Origin: an uncultured Erysipelotrichaceae bacterium
GTDB lineage: Bacteria > Bacillota_I > Bacilli_A > RFN20 > CAG-826
Assembly: GCA_900314865.1 (NCBI GenBank)
Contig: OMWW01000003.1
Coordinates: forward strand, 186,001-250,000
Length of the DNA: 64,000 nt
Direction of reading: 5' to 3'
Below, piece by piece: positions 34,073-43,508 of the stretch; positions within the stretch are counted from its first letter, which is position 1; the number at the start of each line of letters is the position of its first letter. The translations under genes and the position numbers were made by a program. A model generated the notes under the pieces. That model saw only the letters and a list, made by a program, of their open reading frames with translations, ran no database searches and was not told the origin of the DNA.

Positions 34073-35269
34073 ATGAAAAGAAAAACCATTGCTTTAGAGA
34101 TTTCTCATAAATTTATCAAAGTCGCAGCCGGGTTTGTCCGAGATGATAAAGTCTATTTAGATTTTACAAAGAAAATTCCAATTAATCATCTTCTTGAGAA
34201 CGGTGCGATTAAAGAAAAAGACGCTCTTATAAGAGAACTTAGTAGAATGAATCCAATCGTTGATCAAGAATACTTGATTAATCTTTTAGTTAATAATGTT
34301 TCGCTTATTCTTCCTCCATATGGATTAGAAGTTTATCAAACACATCAAATGACTTCAGTCATTTCTAGCGAAAAGATAATCAATGAATTAGATATCAAAA
34401 ATATCTATTCAATCATTAGGAACAAGAAATTGCCTGTTGATAATGATCTTATTGATATCATTCCAGAAGCATTCTCCATTGATAACGGAAACATGTACGC
34501 TCAAGCGCCTATTGGTAAGACTAGTAGCGCAATAACTGCATATACCAAAGTCTATACTGTTCCAAAAAGAATTAACCAAGAATATAGCGATGTAGTTAAA
34601 GGAGCGAACATTCAAGTTAATCGTAAGATTGTTTCTTCTTTTGCTGCTAGTGAATTGCTATCTACTTATAGTGACACACCAGCCAATTATTTTTTAGTGG
34701 ATATTGGAAGCGCATCAACTTCTGTATCTTTAATTGGAAACAAGACTCTTCTTGCTTCAAGAAGCTTCCCTTGGGGTGGAGATAACATCACTGATCGAAT
34801 CGTTTCTTCATTCAATATCAACGAAGTTGAAGCTGAAAAAATTAAGATTATGTTTGGTTTAGACAAACGCCAACTCAAATTCAAATATGCTGTCTGTACA
34901 TTTGAAAGTGAAGCTGGTAGTTCTGAACATTATGTTGAAGAACTCAACCAAATCATCGAAACCGAATTAGCGGAATTCTATAAGAAGTTACTTATCGCAA
35001 TCGAAGAACTCGCTAGAGCTTATAGCATTAATGATTATCAAACATTGCCACTTCTACTTATTGGTGGTGGTAGTAAACTTAAAGGAATTATTCCTTACCT
35101 AGTAAGTAAAAATGAATTCAATACCATAGAAGCATTATCTCCTCGTTCTATTGGTGGACGTGATCCAAGTTTGTTCGCCTTGCTAGGCGCGATATATATT
35201 AATCACAAATATCCAAACACTAAAAGTGGAGATAAGCAAATTAACGTCAATGTTTCTCGAGAAGAATAG
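34073..35269 (+). CDS. ftsA: Cell division protein FtsA-like ATPase
   Basis: FtsA is an actin-like protein that tethers FtsZ to the membrane. The 398-residue protein shows the fold: ALEISHKFIKVAAG phosphate-1 region, a 1C-like region, the phosphate-2 motif FLVDIGSASTSVSLI (about 205-219) and SFPWGGDNITDRI, and LLLIGGGSKLKGI for adenosine binding. It is more divergent than typical FtsA. The C-terminus ends polar (INVNVSREE) with no amphipathic membrane-targeting helix that I can see. It stands 11 bases before ftsZ, with an SD for ftsZ between. Confidence 0.85.
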   Translation: MKRKTIALEISHKFIKVAAGFVRDDKVYLDFTKKIPINHLLENGAIKEKDALIRELSRMNPIVDQEYLINLLVNNVSLILPPYGLEVYQTHQMTSVISSEKIINELDIKNIYSIIRNKKLPVDNDLIDIIPEAFSIDNGNMYAQAPIGKTSSAITAYTKVYTVPKRINQEYSDVVKGANIQVNRKIVSSFAASELLSTYSDTPANYFLVDIGSASTSVSLIGNKTLLASRSFPWGGDNITDRIVSSFNINEVEAEKIKIMFGLDKRQLKFKYAVCTFESEAGSSEHYVEELNQIIETELAEFYKKLLIAIEELARAYSINDYQTLPLLLIGGGSKLKGIIPYLVSKNEFNTIEALSPRSIGGRDPSLFALLGAIYINHKYPNTKSGDKQINVNVSREE

Positions 35270-35280
35270 GAGAGATAACT

Positions 35281-36390
35281 ATGCAAAATTATGATTTAGA
35301 CAATTTTGAACCCGCAGCAAGAATTGTGGTTATTGGTGTTGGTGGGGCTGGAAATAACGCCGTCAATCGTATGATTGATGAAGAAATTAGCAATGTTGAA
35401 TTCTACGTTGCTAATACAGATAAACAAGCTCTTGCAACAAGTAAAAGTGTTAACCGCATTATTTTAGGCGAATCTCTTACTGGTGGATTAGGCGCAGGTG
35501 GTGAACCTGAAATGGGTGAACAAGCAGCTGAAGCAAGCGCTGATGATATCCGTGAAATCGTTAAAGACGCTAACATGGTCTTTATCGCTGCTGGTATGGG
35601 TGGGGGCACAGGCACAGGTGCTGCTCCTGTAGTCGCTCGTATCGCTAAAGAAGCAGGTGCATTAGTAGTCGCCATTGTTACTCGTCCATTCTCTTTTGAA
35701 GGAAAGAAAAGAACCGTCAATTCTATTGATGGATTAAATAAACTTAAGGGTTGTGTTGACTCCTTAATTGTCGTTAGTAACGACAAACTTCTCATTTCTA
35801 ATGGCAATACTCCAATTAGTGAAGCCTTTAATCAAAGTGATAAAGTTCTCGCTAGAAGTGTAAAAACTGTTGTCGATTTAATTCTCCTTCCAGCAATTAT
35901 TAATCTTGATTTTGCTGATGTTAGAAACACCTTGAAAGATAGTGGTGTTGGTTTAATTGGTTTTGGTACAGGAAGTGGACCAAATAGAGCTAAAGAAGCC
36001 GCCACTAACGCCGTTTCTTCTCCTTTACTTGAAGCCTCAATTTCTGGAGCAAGAAGAGCAATCGTTGCTATTACTTGTGGAACGCAAGTTAATCTATTTG
36101 AAGCACAGGAATGTGTTAACCTACTCATTGATGCAGCGGGCAACAATATTGACATCAAATTTGGTATCACAATTAACGATCAATTAACTGACGAAATCTT
36201 AGTCAGTGTTATCGCTAGTGACTTCGAAAATGATGTTGATTTCACCGCTCAAACATTTACTTCTCCTATTAGAACTAATACCGAAGAAGAAGATAATGAA
36301 GTCTCTGAACTTGAAGAAACCGCGAAGCGCGAACACGAAAGATATCTTGAAGAAGATTCCATTATTCCAAACTTCTTAAAAGAGAAATAG
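35281..36390 (+). CDS. ftsZ: Cell division protein FtsZ
   Basis: FtsZ is the tubulin-like GTPase that forms the Z ring. The 369-residue protein has VGGAGNNAVNRM, the tubulin signature AGMGGGTGTGAAPVVA (about 103-118), the T7-loop region NLDFADVRNTLKDSG and a short acidic linker. The last residues, IIPNFLKEK, keep the conserved C-terminal peptide that binds FtsA, EzrA and SepF. Length is typical. The SD is AGGAGAG 7 bases ahead. It ends the cluster at a strong terminator. Confidence 0.98.
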   Translation: MQNYDLDNFEPAARIVVIGVGGAGNNAVNRMIDEEISNVEFYVANTDKQALATSKSVNRIILGESLTGGLGAGGEPEMGEQAAEASADDIREIVKDANMVFIAAGMGGGTGTGAAPVVARIAKEAGALVVAIVTRPFSFEGKKRTVNSIDGLNKLKGCVDSLIVVSNDKLLISNGNTPISEAFNQSDKVLARSVKTVVDLILLPAIINLDFADVRNTLKDSGVGLIGFGTGSGPNRAKEAATNAVSSPLLEASISGARRAIVAITCGTQVNLFEAQECVNLLIDAAGNNIDIKFGITINDQLTDEILVSVIASDFENDVDFTAQTFTSPIRTNTEEEDNEVSELEETAKREHERYLEEDSIIPNFLKEK

Positions 36391-36407
36391 AACTAAAATA
36401 ATTAATG

Positions 36408-36433
36408 AAAAGAGCGATTTCGCTCTTTTTTTG
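36408..36433 (+). terminator. Intrinsic terminator after ftsZ
   Basis: A 9-bp perfect stem (AAAAGAGCG with CGCTCTTTT, loop ATTT) followed by further T. Confidence 0.88.
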
Positions 36434-36480
36434 TGCTCGTATGTATGTAATAATATCTATGATATTGAGAGGATAACGCT

Positions 36481-39174
36481 ATGCCAAAATTCTTAAAGTT
36501 CTCGGTTTTATTGATTTCGACATTATTAGCGGTTAGCTGTGGAGGTAATTCTTCCGGTGGAGGCACACCTTCACCTCAACCTGGACCAGAGCCAGGACCG
36601 GAACCCGAACCAGTAGAACCAGTTGAAGTTGAAAGAGTGTATGTATCTTATGATACAGGCTCCATGATTTGCGGTAATAACCGCACAGTAAATGCTAATT
36701 ATTTCCCATATAACGCTACTCCTAAACTTAAATATATATCTAGTGATGACACAATTATTGAACCAACGGAAAGTGGAATCATTTATGGCGTTGGTATTGG
36801 TACTGCGACAGTTACTTGTTATAACGACACCAATGAAAATGACATCTTTGATGAAGGCGAACCTGCTGGATATGTTGTTTATACAATTACAGCACCAGAA
36901 AGCGGAAAGTCTGTTTCATTATCCGATAAAACACTTACTTTAGAGGTTGATGAAGAGCATCAATCAAGTGTTACCAAGACTGGTATTTCATCCTCTTATC
37001 TTTCTTATTATGTTAGAGATCCAGAAATTGCTTCTATTGTTCCAGATGGATATAACAAAGTAAAAATCAAAGGCTTAAGAGCTGGAAAAACTACTGTTTC
37101 CGTCACAAGTGACGGATATGATGGCAAATGTGAAGTTACAGTCGTTGACCATGTCGATGAAAAAGGCTTACGCGCTGAAGCAATTGAATTTGAAAAAACT
37201 GTTTACACAATTAAACTTGGAGAGACTTTAACTCCAAAATATTCAATTTATCCTAAAAACGCAGTTGATAAAGCGTCAAAGATTATTTCAAACAACAATG
37301 TTTTGAGCTATCACGATTTATCTGTTACCGCGACCGAAGTAGGGACATCAATCATTACAATTTCTACTGAAAATGGTAAAACCGCTCAAGCTAGAGTGGT
37401 TGTTAGTGATGATTCAATAGATGAAAAAGTCTATTATGACAACTATTACGGCGATTTGACTTGGGAAAATGGTGAAGATTTAAAACAAAAACTTCATGAC
37501 ATTATTTCTCAAAACAAAAAAGCTTTGGCATATGATGGAAACTGGGAAAGTAACATGGACATGGATCATGATAAATATGATTTAGGCTATGTTAATGCCG
37601 TTTATACTGATGACCCAATCTTAAAGAGCGCTACCCAACAAGGATGGCAAAAAGAACACGTCTTCCCTGCTTCTTTAATGACTGGTTTAGATACTGGGGT
37701 TGCTGTTAAAGCAACAGCTAGTAATCCAGGTATAGAAAGAGCTAGAGACTTACACAACTTATTTGCGGGTGAATCTAGCGCTAATGGTAGTAGAGGCAAT
37801 AAGAACTATGGCTACGCTGATATAAATAGTGATTCCTATAAAGACCTTGATTCTTATTCATATGACAAATATAACTTTGAATCAAACGATATTGATAAAG
37901 GACGTCTTGCTCGTGCTACTTTCTATATGGGTGTCATGTATATGGACGAAGATCAAATTTCAATCACCGAAAGTGGAGAAAACATTGATATCACTTTAAA
38001 AGGACTTCAAATCGTTGAAGAGAATGTCGGTTTCTCTAACAAGAAATTAACTGCTTTCACTTCTCCAAAAGATGTCGCAGAAACAACATTTGCAAATATC
38101 TATAAAGATATTGCAAGAAAGAATAACCCAGAGGCTAGTGAAGAAGATTTACCGGTTTTAGCCTACGAAGAATATCGTAACGAATCTTCACCATATGCAA
38201 CTGGAAATTTAAGTACTTTATTAAAATGGAACTCATTCCCTGTTGATTATGAAGAAATGCAACATAATGAATCTGTTTATTCCTATAATTCAGTAGCAGG
38301 AGGAGGAACTCAAGGTAACCGTAATCCATTTGTCGATTATCCAGAACTTGTCGAATATGTTTATGGTGGCTTACAAAACACTCCTGGTTCATTAAAAGAG
38401 CTTCAATCCAGCGCTAAATATTTAAGCTTAGATGATGGTGAGGTCATTAGACATTACACATATGATTCATCTAAATTTATCACCTTCAATTCTGGCGAGA
38501 CATTTGATATTACAAAATGTGGAATTAAAGGCGTTAGAAACGACTTTACATCTGTCGAACCTGATTACAGCAAGTTCACTTACCCAGCAATTACATTCAC
38601 TGAAGAAGATTGTGATACTGGTAAAGATGTAACAATTTCTACTGATAGAAATACCTTTGATTTACATATAAATGTAATTTCTTCTGGTTTAATTGGTCAT
38701 GGTGGTAATTACCTTGAAGACTGTAACTACTGGTACCGTGCAGTTGCTAACAAGGGAACTACCGACTTCGGAGGTACAAATGGTTCAGAGTTTAATGCTA
38801 CCTTTGGAAGCCAAAAATTCACAATCACTCTTAAGAATTCATGCAAGATACAAAACATCAATCAAGATCCTTGTGGAGTAACAATTGGAACAGGTAGTGC
38901 ACCTTGTGGGACATTTACAATGGTTTCTGAGACTTTGTTTGAGGATGTCCATGCCATTTATTTTGATGCTTCAGGTGCAAAAGATTCACATTACTCATAC
39001 TCTATAAAAGTTGGTGATGACGAAGTATTGAGTGGCACAATCGACGGAAACATCATTAATAATTGTGGTGGCAAATTAGCTTCCAAAAAAACAGGCATTA
39101 TCACTATTTCAATTACGGGAGTTAATGCTGCATTAAAACTTAATGGTTTTGGTATTAACACATACGATAAATAA
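36481..39174 (+). CDS. Large lipoprotein with Ig-like repeats and an endonuclease I domain
   Basis: The 897-residue protein starts with a lipoprotein signal peptide (LLISTLLAVSC, Cys20), then a Gly/Ser and Pro/Glu-rich linker (about 23-48). Three Big-2-like beta domains follow (about 48-140, 145-225, 232-315). Residues about 320-640 match the EndA/NucM endonuclease I family of beta-beta-alpha-metal nucleases: WQKEHVFPASLM with the catalytic His near 393, RDLHNLF and NGSRGNKNYG. The last 220 residues, with several Cys, are not recognised. A surface-anchored nuclease could release nucleotides from host or bacterial DNA for a cell with limited synthesis; that purpose is inferred. An SD (GAGAGGA) precedes the ATG. 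Confidence 0.85.
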   Translation: MPKFLKFSVLLISTLLAVSCGGNSSGGGTPSPQPGPEPGPEPEPVEPVEVERVYVSYDTGSMICGNNRTVNANYFPYNATPKLKYISSDDTIIEPTESGIIYGVGIGTATVTCYNDTNENDIFDEGEPAGYVVYTITAPESGKSVSLSDKTLTLEVDEEHQSSVTKTGISSSYLSYYVRDPEIASIVPDGYNKVKIKGLRAGKTTVSVTSDGYDGKCEVTVVDHVDEKGLRAEAIEFEKTVYTIKLGETLTPKYSIYPKNAVDKASKIISNNNVLSYHDLSVTATEVGTSIITISTENGKTAQARVVVSDDSIDEKVYYDNYYGDLTWENGEDLKQKLHDIISQNKKALAYDGNWESNMDMDHDKYDLGYVNAVYTDDPILKSATQQGWQKEHVFPASLMTGLDTGVAVKATASNPGIERARDLHNLFAGESSANGSRGNKNYGYADINSDSYKDLDSYSYDKYNFESNDIDKGRLARATFYMGVMYMDEDQISITESGENIDITLKGLQIVEENVGFSNKKLTAFTSPKDVAETTFANIYKDIARKNNPEASEEDLPVLAYEEYRNESSPYATGNLSTLLKWNSFPVDYEEMQHNESVYSYNSVAGGGTQGNRNPFVDYPELVEYVYGGLQNTPGSLKELQSSAKYLSLDDGEVIRHYTYDSSKFITFNSGETFDITKCGIKGVRNDFTSVEPDYSKFTYPAITFTEEDCDTGKDVTISTDRNTFDLHINVISSGLIGHGGNYLEDCNYWYRAVANKGTTDFGGTNGSEFNATFGSQKFTITLKNSCKIQNINQDPCGVTIGTGSAPCGTFTMVSETLFEDVHAIYFDASGAKDSHYSYSIKVGDDEVLSGTIDGNIINNCGGKLASKKTGIITISITGVNAALKLNGFGINTYDK

Positions 39175-39209
39175 TAAATTATTTAACAACATAGAAAGGA
39201 ACGTAACCA

Positions 39210-41954
39210 ATGGATTATAAAGATACGTTACTAATGAATAAATCCAATTTTGAAATGAGAGGCAATCTTAATCAAAAGGAGCCTCTTCTCGTTGAGAAAT
39301 GGAAACAAGAAAAACTATATGAACAAATGAACATCAACCGTAAAGATGCGAAGGAATTTGTTCTTCATGATGGCCCACCATACGCTAATGGTGATATGCA
39401 CTGTGGCCATATGTTAAACAGAATTTTGAAAGATTTTGTGGTCCGTTATAAAAACATGAATGGATTCAAAACTCCTTTTGTGTTTGGTTGGGATACTCAT
39501 GGTCTTCCAATTGAAAACCAAGTGACCAAGAGTGGTGTGAATCGTAAAACTACCCCAATCGTAGAATTCAGAAAGAAATGCGAAGAATACGCTCTTAAAC
39601 AAGTTGAAAGACAAAAAAAACAAATCAGAAGACTTGGTTTAGTTGGTGATTTTGATAATCCCTATCTCACCTTAAGAAAAGAATATGAAGCAATGCAAAT
39701 TAACGCCTTCTCTAAAATGGCGTTACGTGGCCTCATCTATAAAGGATTAAAACCAGTTTACTGGTCACCAAGCTCTGAATCTGCTTTGGCAGAAGCGGAA
39801 ATTGAATACGCGGATGTCCTATCTCATTCAATTTATGTTGCTTTCCCTGTTAAAGATGGAAAAGGTGTGATTGATAACGACGCTAGATTAGTCATTTGGA
39901 CAACCACCCCATGGACATTACCCGCTAATCTCGCTATCAGCGCTCATCCAGATTTCATTTATGGTGAATATCAAACCTCTAATAGAGGTAAACTCGTTTT
40001 CTTAAAAGAATTCGAAGAAAGTTTAACTGAAGAATTAGGCTTAGAAGACGTTAAATTAATCAAAGAACTCAAAGGTAGCGATCTCGATTTAGTGGTTTGT
40101 AAACATCCATTCTACGATCGCGATTCCCTTGTTATAAACGGCACCCATGTCACTAACGACGCTGGTACTGGTTTAGTTCATACCGCTCCAGGACATGGTG
40201 TTGAAGACTATCAAGTCTGCTTAAAATATCCAGGACATGGACTAGAACCATATTGTCCAGTTGATGAAAAAGGTTTTATGATGCCTGGAACTGGCGAAGG
40301 AATTGAAGGCCTTTTCTATGAAAAGGCAAATGACGCTGTCCTTAAGATCATTGAAGATAATGGTAGTTTATTAAAACATACAACTTTCACTCACTCCTAT
40401 CCACACGATTGGAGAACTGGTAAACCATTAATCTTTAGAGCGACTTCTCAATGGTTCTGTTCTATTGAGCCAATTAGAGATGAACTTCTTAAGATTATTC
40501 ATGAGACTAAATGGTATCCTGCTTGGGGTGAAAACCGTATGGTCAACATGATTAAAGACCGCGCTGACTGGTGTATTTCTCGTCAAAGAGCGTGGGGTGT
40601 TCCAATTCCTATTTTCTATAACGAAGATGGTTCACCAATCATTGATGAAAAAGTATTTAAACACGTTGAAGAATTATTTAGAAAACATGGTAGTAATATT
40701 TGGTATGAAAAGAGCGCTAAAGAATTACTTCCTGAAGGATATAAAAATGAACATTCTCCTAAAGGAGAATTCACTAAAGAAAACGACATCATGGATGTCT
40801 GGTTTGATAGCGGTTCTTCTTGGAATGGAGTTCTCGTTGACCGCGGTATTAAATATCCAAGCGATTTGTATTTAGAAGGTAGCGATCAATATCGTGGATG
40901 GTTTAACTCCTCGATGATTGTTTCAGTTGCTTGTAACCACGTCGCTCCATTTAAAACCGTTACTAGCCACGGCTGGGTTTTAGATGAGCATGGTGAACAA
41001 ATGCATAAATCCAAAGGCAATGGTGTTGATCCAGTTAAAATCGCTAATGTATATGGTGCAGACATTCTTAGACTTTGGACTGCCTCTATTGATTATCAAC
41101 AGGATGTTCGTATCGGCGAAAACCTTATCAAACAAGTCGCTGAACAATATCGAAAGATTAGAAATACACTTAAGTTCATCTCCTGGAACTTAGTGGATTT
41201 TGATGTGAATAACGAAGTTAAAGAATTCGCTTTAGTGGATAAATTCATCCTCGCGAAGTTAAATAGACTCGTTAAAATTTGTAAAAACAGCTTTGATAAA
41301 TATGATTTCAGTAGTGCCACTATGGAAATTCTTAATTTCTGTTCAACAGAATTAAGCGCTTTCTATTTAGATATTTCTAAAGATGCACTTTATTGTGATG
41401 ATAAAAATTCACTTAGAAGAAATCAAATTCAAACAGTCTTATATAAAATTGGTGAAACATTACTTAGAGTGTTGAACCCAATTCTTCCATTTACAATGGA
41501 TGAATTTAACCGTAATCTTCCAGGAGATAGAGCAAGTAACGTTCAATTCCTTGATTATCCATCATACGAAGATAAAGATGACGAAGCTTTATTTGAAGAA
41601 TATGAGAAAGTGATCGCCTTACGTAAAGATGTCTTAAAAGCTCTTGAAGAGAGTAGAAATAACAAAGTTATTGGTTCTGCTCAAGAAGCGATGGTGAGTA
41701 TTGAAATCACTGATAAAGAAGTTGAAAAAGTTATTTCTAAATTCTCTTTAGAAGAATTAGCGACTTTATTTGTTGTTAGTGAAGTGGAATTAAAGAAAAA
41801 TGACTCTATGACCCAATATGAAGTCAGTAAAGTTGAAATCAAACATCATGAAGGCCAATTCTGCTCTAGATGTTGGAACTATTCTAAACTTGCCTTAGTG
41901 CAAGAAGATGGCACTTATTTATGCCCAAGATGTCAGAAAGTGATTCACAAATAA
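39210..41954 (+). CDS. ileS: Isoleucyl-tRNA synthetase
   Basis: IleRS charges tRNA-Ile and edits valine. The 914-residue class I enzyme has HCGHM (HIGH motif, near 69-73) in PPYANGDMHCGHM, the WTTTPWTLPAN editing site, DVWFDSGSSW, and HKSKGNG as a KMSKS variant. The C-terminal zinc finger CSRCW ... CPRCQ is kept. Length is that of the bacterial form. An SD (GAAAGGA) precedes the ATG. It shares a frame junction TAATG with lspA, so they are translationally coupled. No T-box leader is present in the 35 bases before the gene. Confidence 0.98.
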   Translation: MDYKDTLLMNKSNFEMRGNLNQKEPLLVEKWKQEKLYEQMNINRKDAKEFVLHDGPPYANGDMHCGHMLNRILKDFVVRYKNMNGFKTPFVFGWDTHGLPIENQVTKSGVNRKTTPIVEFRKKCEEYALKQVERQKKQIRRLGLVGDFDNPYLTLRKEYEAMQINAFSKMALRGLIYKGLKPVYWSPSSESALAEAEIEYADVLSHSIYVAFPVKDGKGVIDNDARLVIWTTTPWTLPANLAISAHPDFIYGEYQTSNRGKLVFLKEFEESLTEELGLEDVKLIKELKGSDLDLVVCKHPFYDRDSLVINGTHVTNDAGTGLVHTAPGHGVEDYQVCLKYPGHGLEPYCPVDEKGFMMPGTGEGIEGLFYEKANDAVLKIIEDNGSLLKHTTFTHSYPHDWRTGKPLIFRATSQWFCSIEPIRDELLKIIHETKWYPAWGENRMVNMIKDRADWCISRQRAWGVPIPIFYNEDGSPIIDEKVFKHVEELFRKHGSNIWYEKSAKELLPEGYKNEHSPKGEFTKENDIMDVWFDSGSSWNGVLVDRGIKYPSDLYLEGSDQYRGWFNSSMIVSVACNHVAPFKTVTSHGWVLDEHGEQMHKSKGNGVDPVKIANVYGADILRLWTASIDYQQDVRIGENLIKQVAEQYRKIRNTLKFISWNLVDFDVNNEVKEFALVDKFILAKLNRLVKICKNSFDKYDFSSATMEILNFCSTELSAFYLDISKDALYCDDKNSLRRNQIQTVLYKIGETLLRVLNPILPFTMDEFNRNLPGDRASNVQFLDYPSYEDKDDEALFEEYEKVIALRKDVLKALEESRNNKVIGSAQEAMVSIEITDKEVEKVISKFSLEELATLFVVSEVELKKNDSMTQYEVSKVEIKHHEGQFCSRCWNYSKLALVQEDGTYLCPRCQKVIHK

Positions 41955-42607
41955 TGAAAGAGAAACTTAAATTTTATTTAAAATGGTTTTTCGGATCCTT
42001 TATTTGGCTTGGAGTTCTCGTTTTAATTATCGATCTTGTCTCCAAATTAGTGGTAGTCGCTAATAAAGATTACATTACCTCTCAAGGGGGAGTTGTTTTA
42101 ATCAATAACTTCCTCAGGATTAACTATGTTATTAATTCCAACTTTGTTTTTGGAATTGGAAAAAATAACCCTGATAGTTATCAAGCAACCCGTATCGCAT
42201 TCTGCGTTGTTGCTTTAGTAATCGTAGTTGGAATCATATTCTACTTAGTGAAAAAGTGGGGTAAAACTGGCAAGATGATTAAAGCTTGCTTAATGATGAT
42301 TATAGCTGGCGCTCTTGGAAATGTTATTGACCGTGTATTTTATACCCCACAATTCTTAGGTAATCCATATAATGGTGTTGTTGACTGGATTGATTTTTAT
42401 GGGGTTTGGAAATTCAATTTCAATATCGCTGATAGTGCGGTAGTAATCGCAGCGATTTTATTAATTGTTTATATGATTGTTGTTGATATCATCGCATATC
42501 GTAAAGACACAAAAGATAAACCAAAAAAGGTCAAGGAAAGTAATGAAAAAGTGCTTTCTAAAACCGAAAGAGAAAAGAACGAATTTATCGAAAAGAAAGA
42601 TGACTAA
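41954..42607 (+). CDS. lspA: Lipoprotein signal peptidase (LspA)
   Basis: LspA cleaves the signal peptide of diacylated prolipoproteins in the membrane, such as the lipoproteins at 36481 and 55312. The 217-residue protein has four membrane helices and both catalytic Asp motifs: GALGNVIDRVF and FNIADSAVVIA. A charged Lys/Glu-rich tail of about 40 residues after the last helix makes it longer than usual (about 155-170). I chose ATG 41954 inside the ileS stop (TAATG); the in-frame start at 41921 lies in ileS. It overlaps rluD by 8 bases. Confidence 0.94.
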   Translation: MKEKLKFYLKWFFGSFIWLGVLVLIIDLVSKLVVVANKDYITSQGGVVLINNFLRINYVINSNFVFGIGKNNPDSYQATRIAFCVVALVIVVGIIFYLVKKWGKTGKMIKACLMMIIAGALGNVIDRVFYTPQFLGNPYNGVVDWIDFYGVWKFNFNIADSAVVIAAILLIVYMIVVDIIAYRKDTKDKPKKVKESNEKVLSKTEREKNEFIEKKDD

Positions 42608-43508
42608 ATTAATCGTCGATTCTAATAATATCGGACTTAGATTAGATAAATATTTATCTAACACTTTTAGTGAACTCTCTAGAACTCACGTAGTTAAATT
42701 AATTGATGAGGGTAATGTTTTTGTTAATGGCAAAGAGGCAAAAGGATCACTTAAACTAAAAGAAAATGATGTTATTGAAATCGAGATTCCAGAAGTTAAA
42801 GAATTAGAGATTGATAAAGAGGATATTCCTTTAGATATCGTCTATGAAGATAAGGACATTTTGATCATCAATAAACCACAAGGAATGGTGGTTCATCCTT
42901 CTAACGGACATAATGAACACACCCTTGTTAATGCGATATTATTTCACTGCCATGATTTAAGCGGCATAAATGGAGTTAGTCGTCCTGGTATTGTCCATCG
43001 TATTGATAAAGACACAAGTGGGTTAATTTGCGTTGCTAAAAATGACTCTGCTCATATGGCTTTAGCGGATCAACTTAAAGACCACACAATGAGTAGAACC
43101 TATATCGCTTTAGTTAGAGGTGTCATTTTAGAAAACACAGGAGAAATCAATCTTCCAATCGGTAGAGATCCTAACAATAGACAAAAGATGGGCGTTACCC
43201 GCACTAATAGCAAGGAAGCAATTACCTATTTCAAAGTTTTAAAAAGATATAAAGACCACACTCTTGTGGAATGCCATCTTAAAACTGGTAGAACTCATCA
43301 AATTAGAGTTCATCTTTCTTATATTGGTTATCCAGTTGAAGGCGATCCTTTATACTCGGGCAAGAAATTTGACACCCTATATAAAAAAGGTCAACTACTT
43401 GTAGCGACCTCTTTAAAACTTATTCATCCTTCTACTCATGAAGAGATGGAATTCCATATTGAACTTCCTAGTTACTTCAAAGAAGTACTTAATCAATTAG
43501 AAGAATAA
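42600..43508 (+). CDS. RluD-family 23S rRNA pseudouridine synthase
   Basis: RluA/RluD-type enzymes isomerise uridines in rRNA or tRNA. The 302-residue protein has an N-terminal S4 domain (LRLDKYLSNTFSELSRTHVVKLI), NKPQGMVVHPSNGH and the catalytic Asp in GIVHRIDKDTSG, with GRTHQIRVHLSYIGYP near the end. It matches ylyB, which follows lspA in Bacillus. I chose ATG 42600 because the S4 domain begins there; the frame extends back into lspA. It overlaps convergent rnhC by 16 bases. Confidence 0.93.
   Translation: MTKLIVDSNNIGLRLDKYLSNTFSELSRTHVVKLIDEGNVFVNGKEAKGSLKLKENDVIEIEIPEVKELEIDKEDIPLDIVYEDKDILIINKPQGMVVHPSNGHNEHTLVNAILFHCHDLSGINGVSRPGIVHRIDKDTSGLICVAKNDSAHMALADQLKDHTMSRTYIALVRGVILENTGEINLPIGRDPNNRQKMGVTRTNSKEAITYFKVLKRYKDHTLVECHLKTGRTHQIRVHLSYIGYPVEGDPLYSGKKFDTLYKKGQLLVATSLKLIHPSTHEEMEFHIELPSYFKEVLNQLEE

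Noticed and set aside
39175-39209. T-box riboswitches before the tRNA synthetase genes (tyrS, thrS, pheS, ileS)
   Set aside because: The available upstream gaps (about 35-110 bases, partly occupied by terminators) are too short and no T-box sequence is seen.
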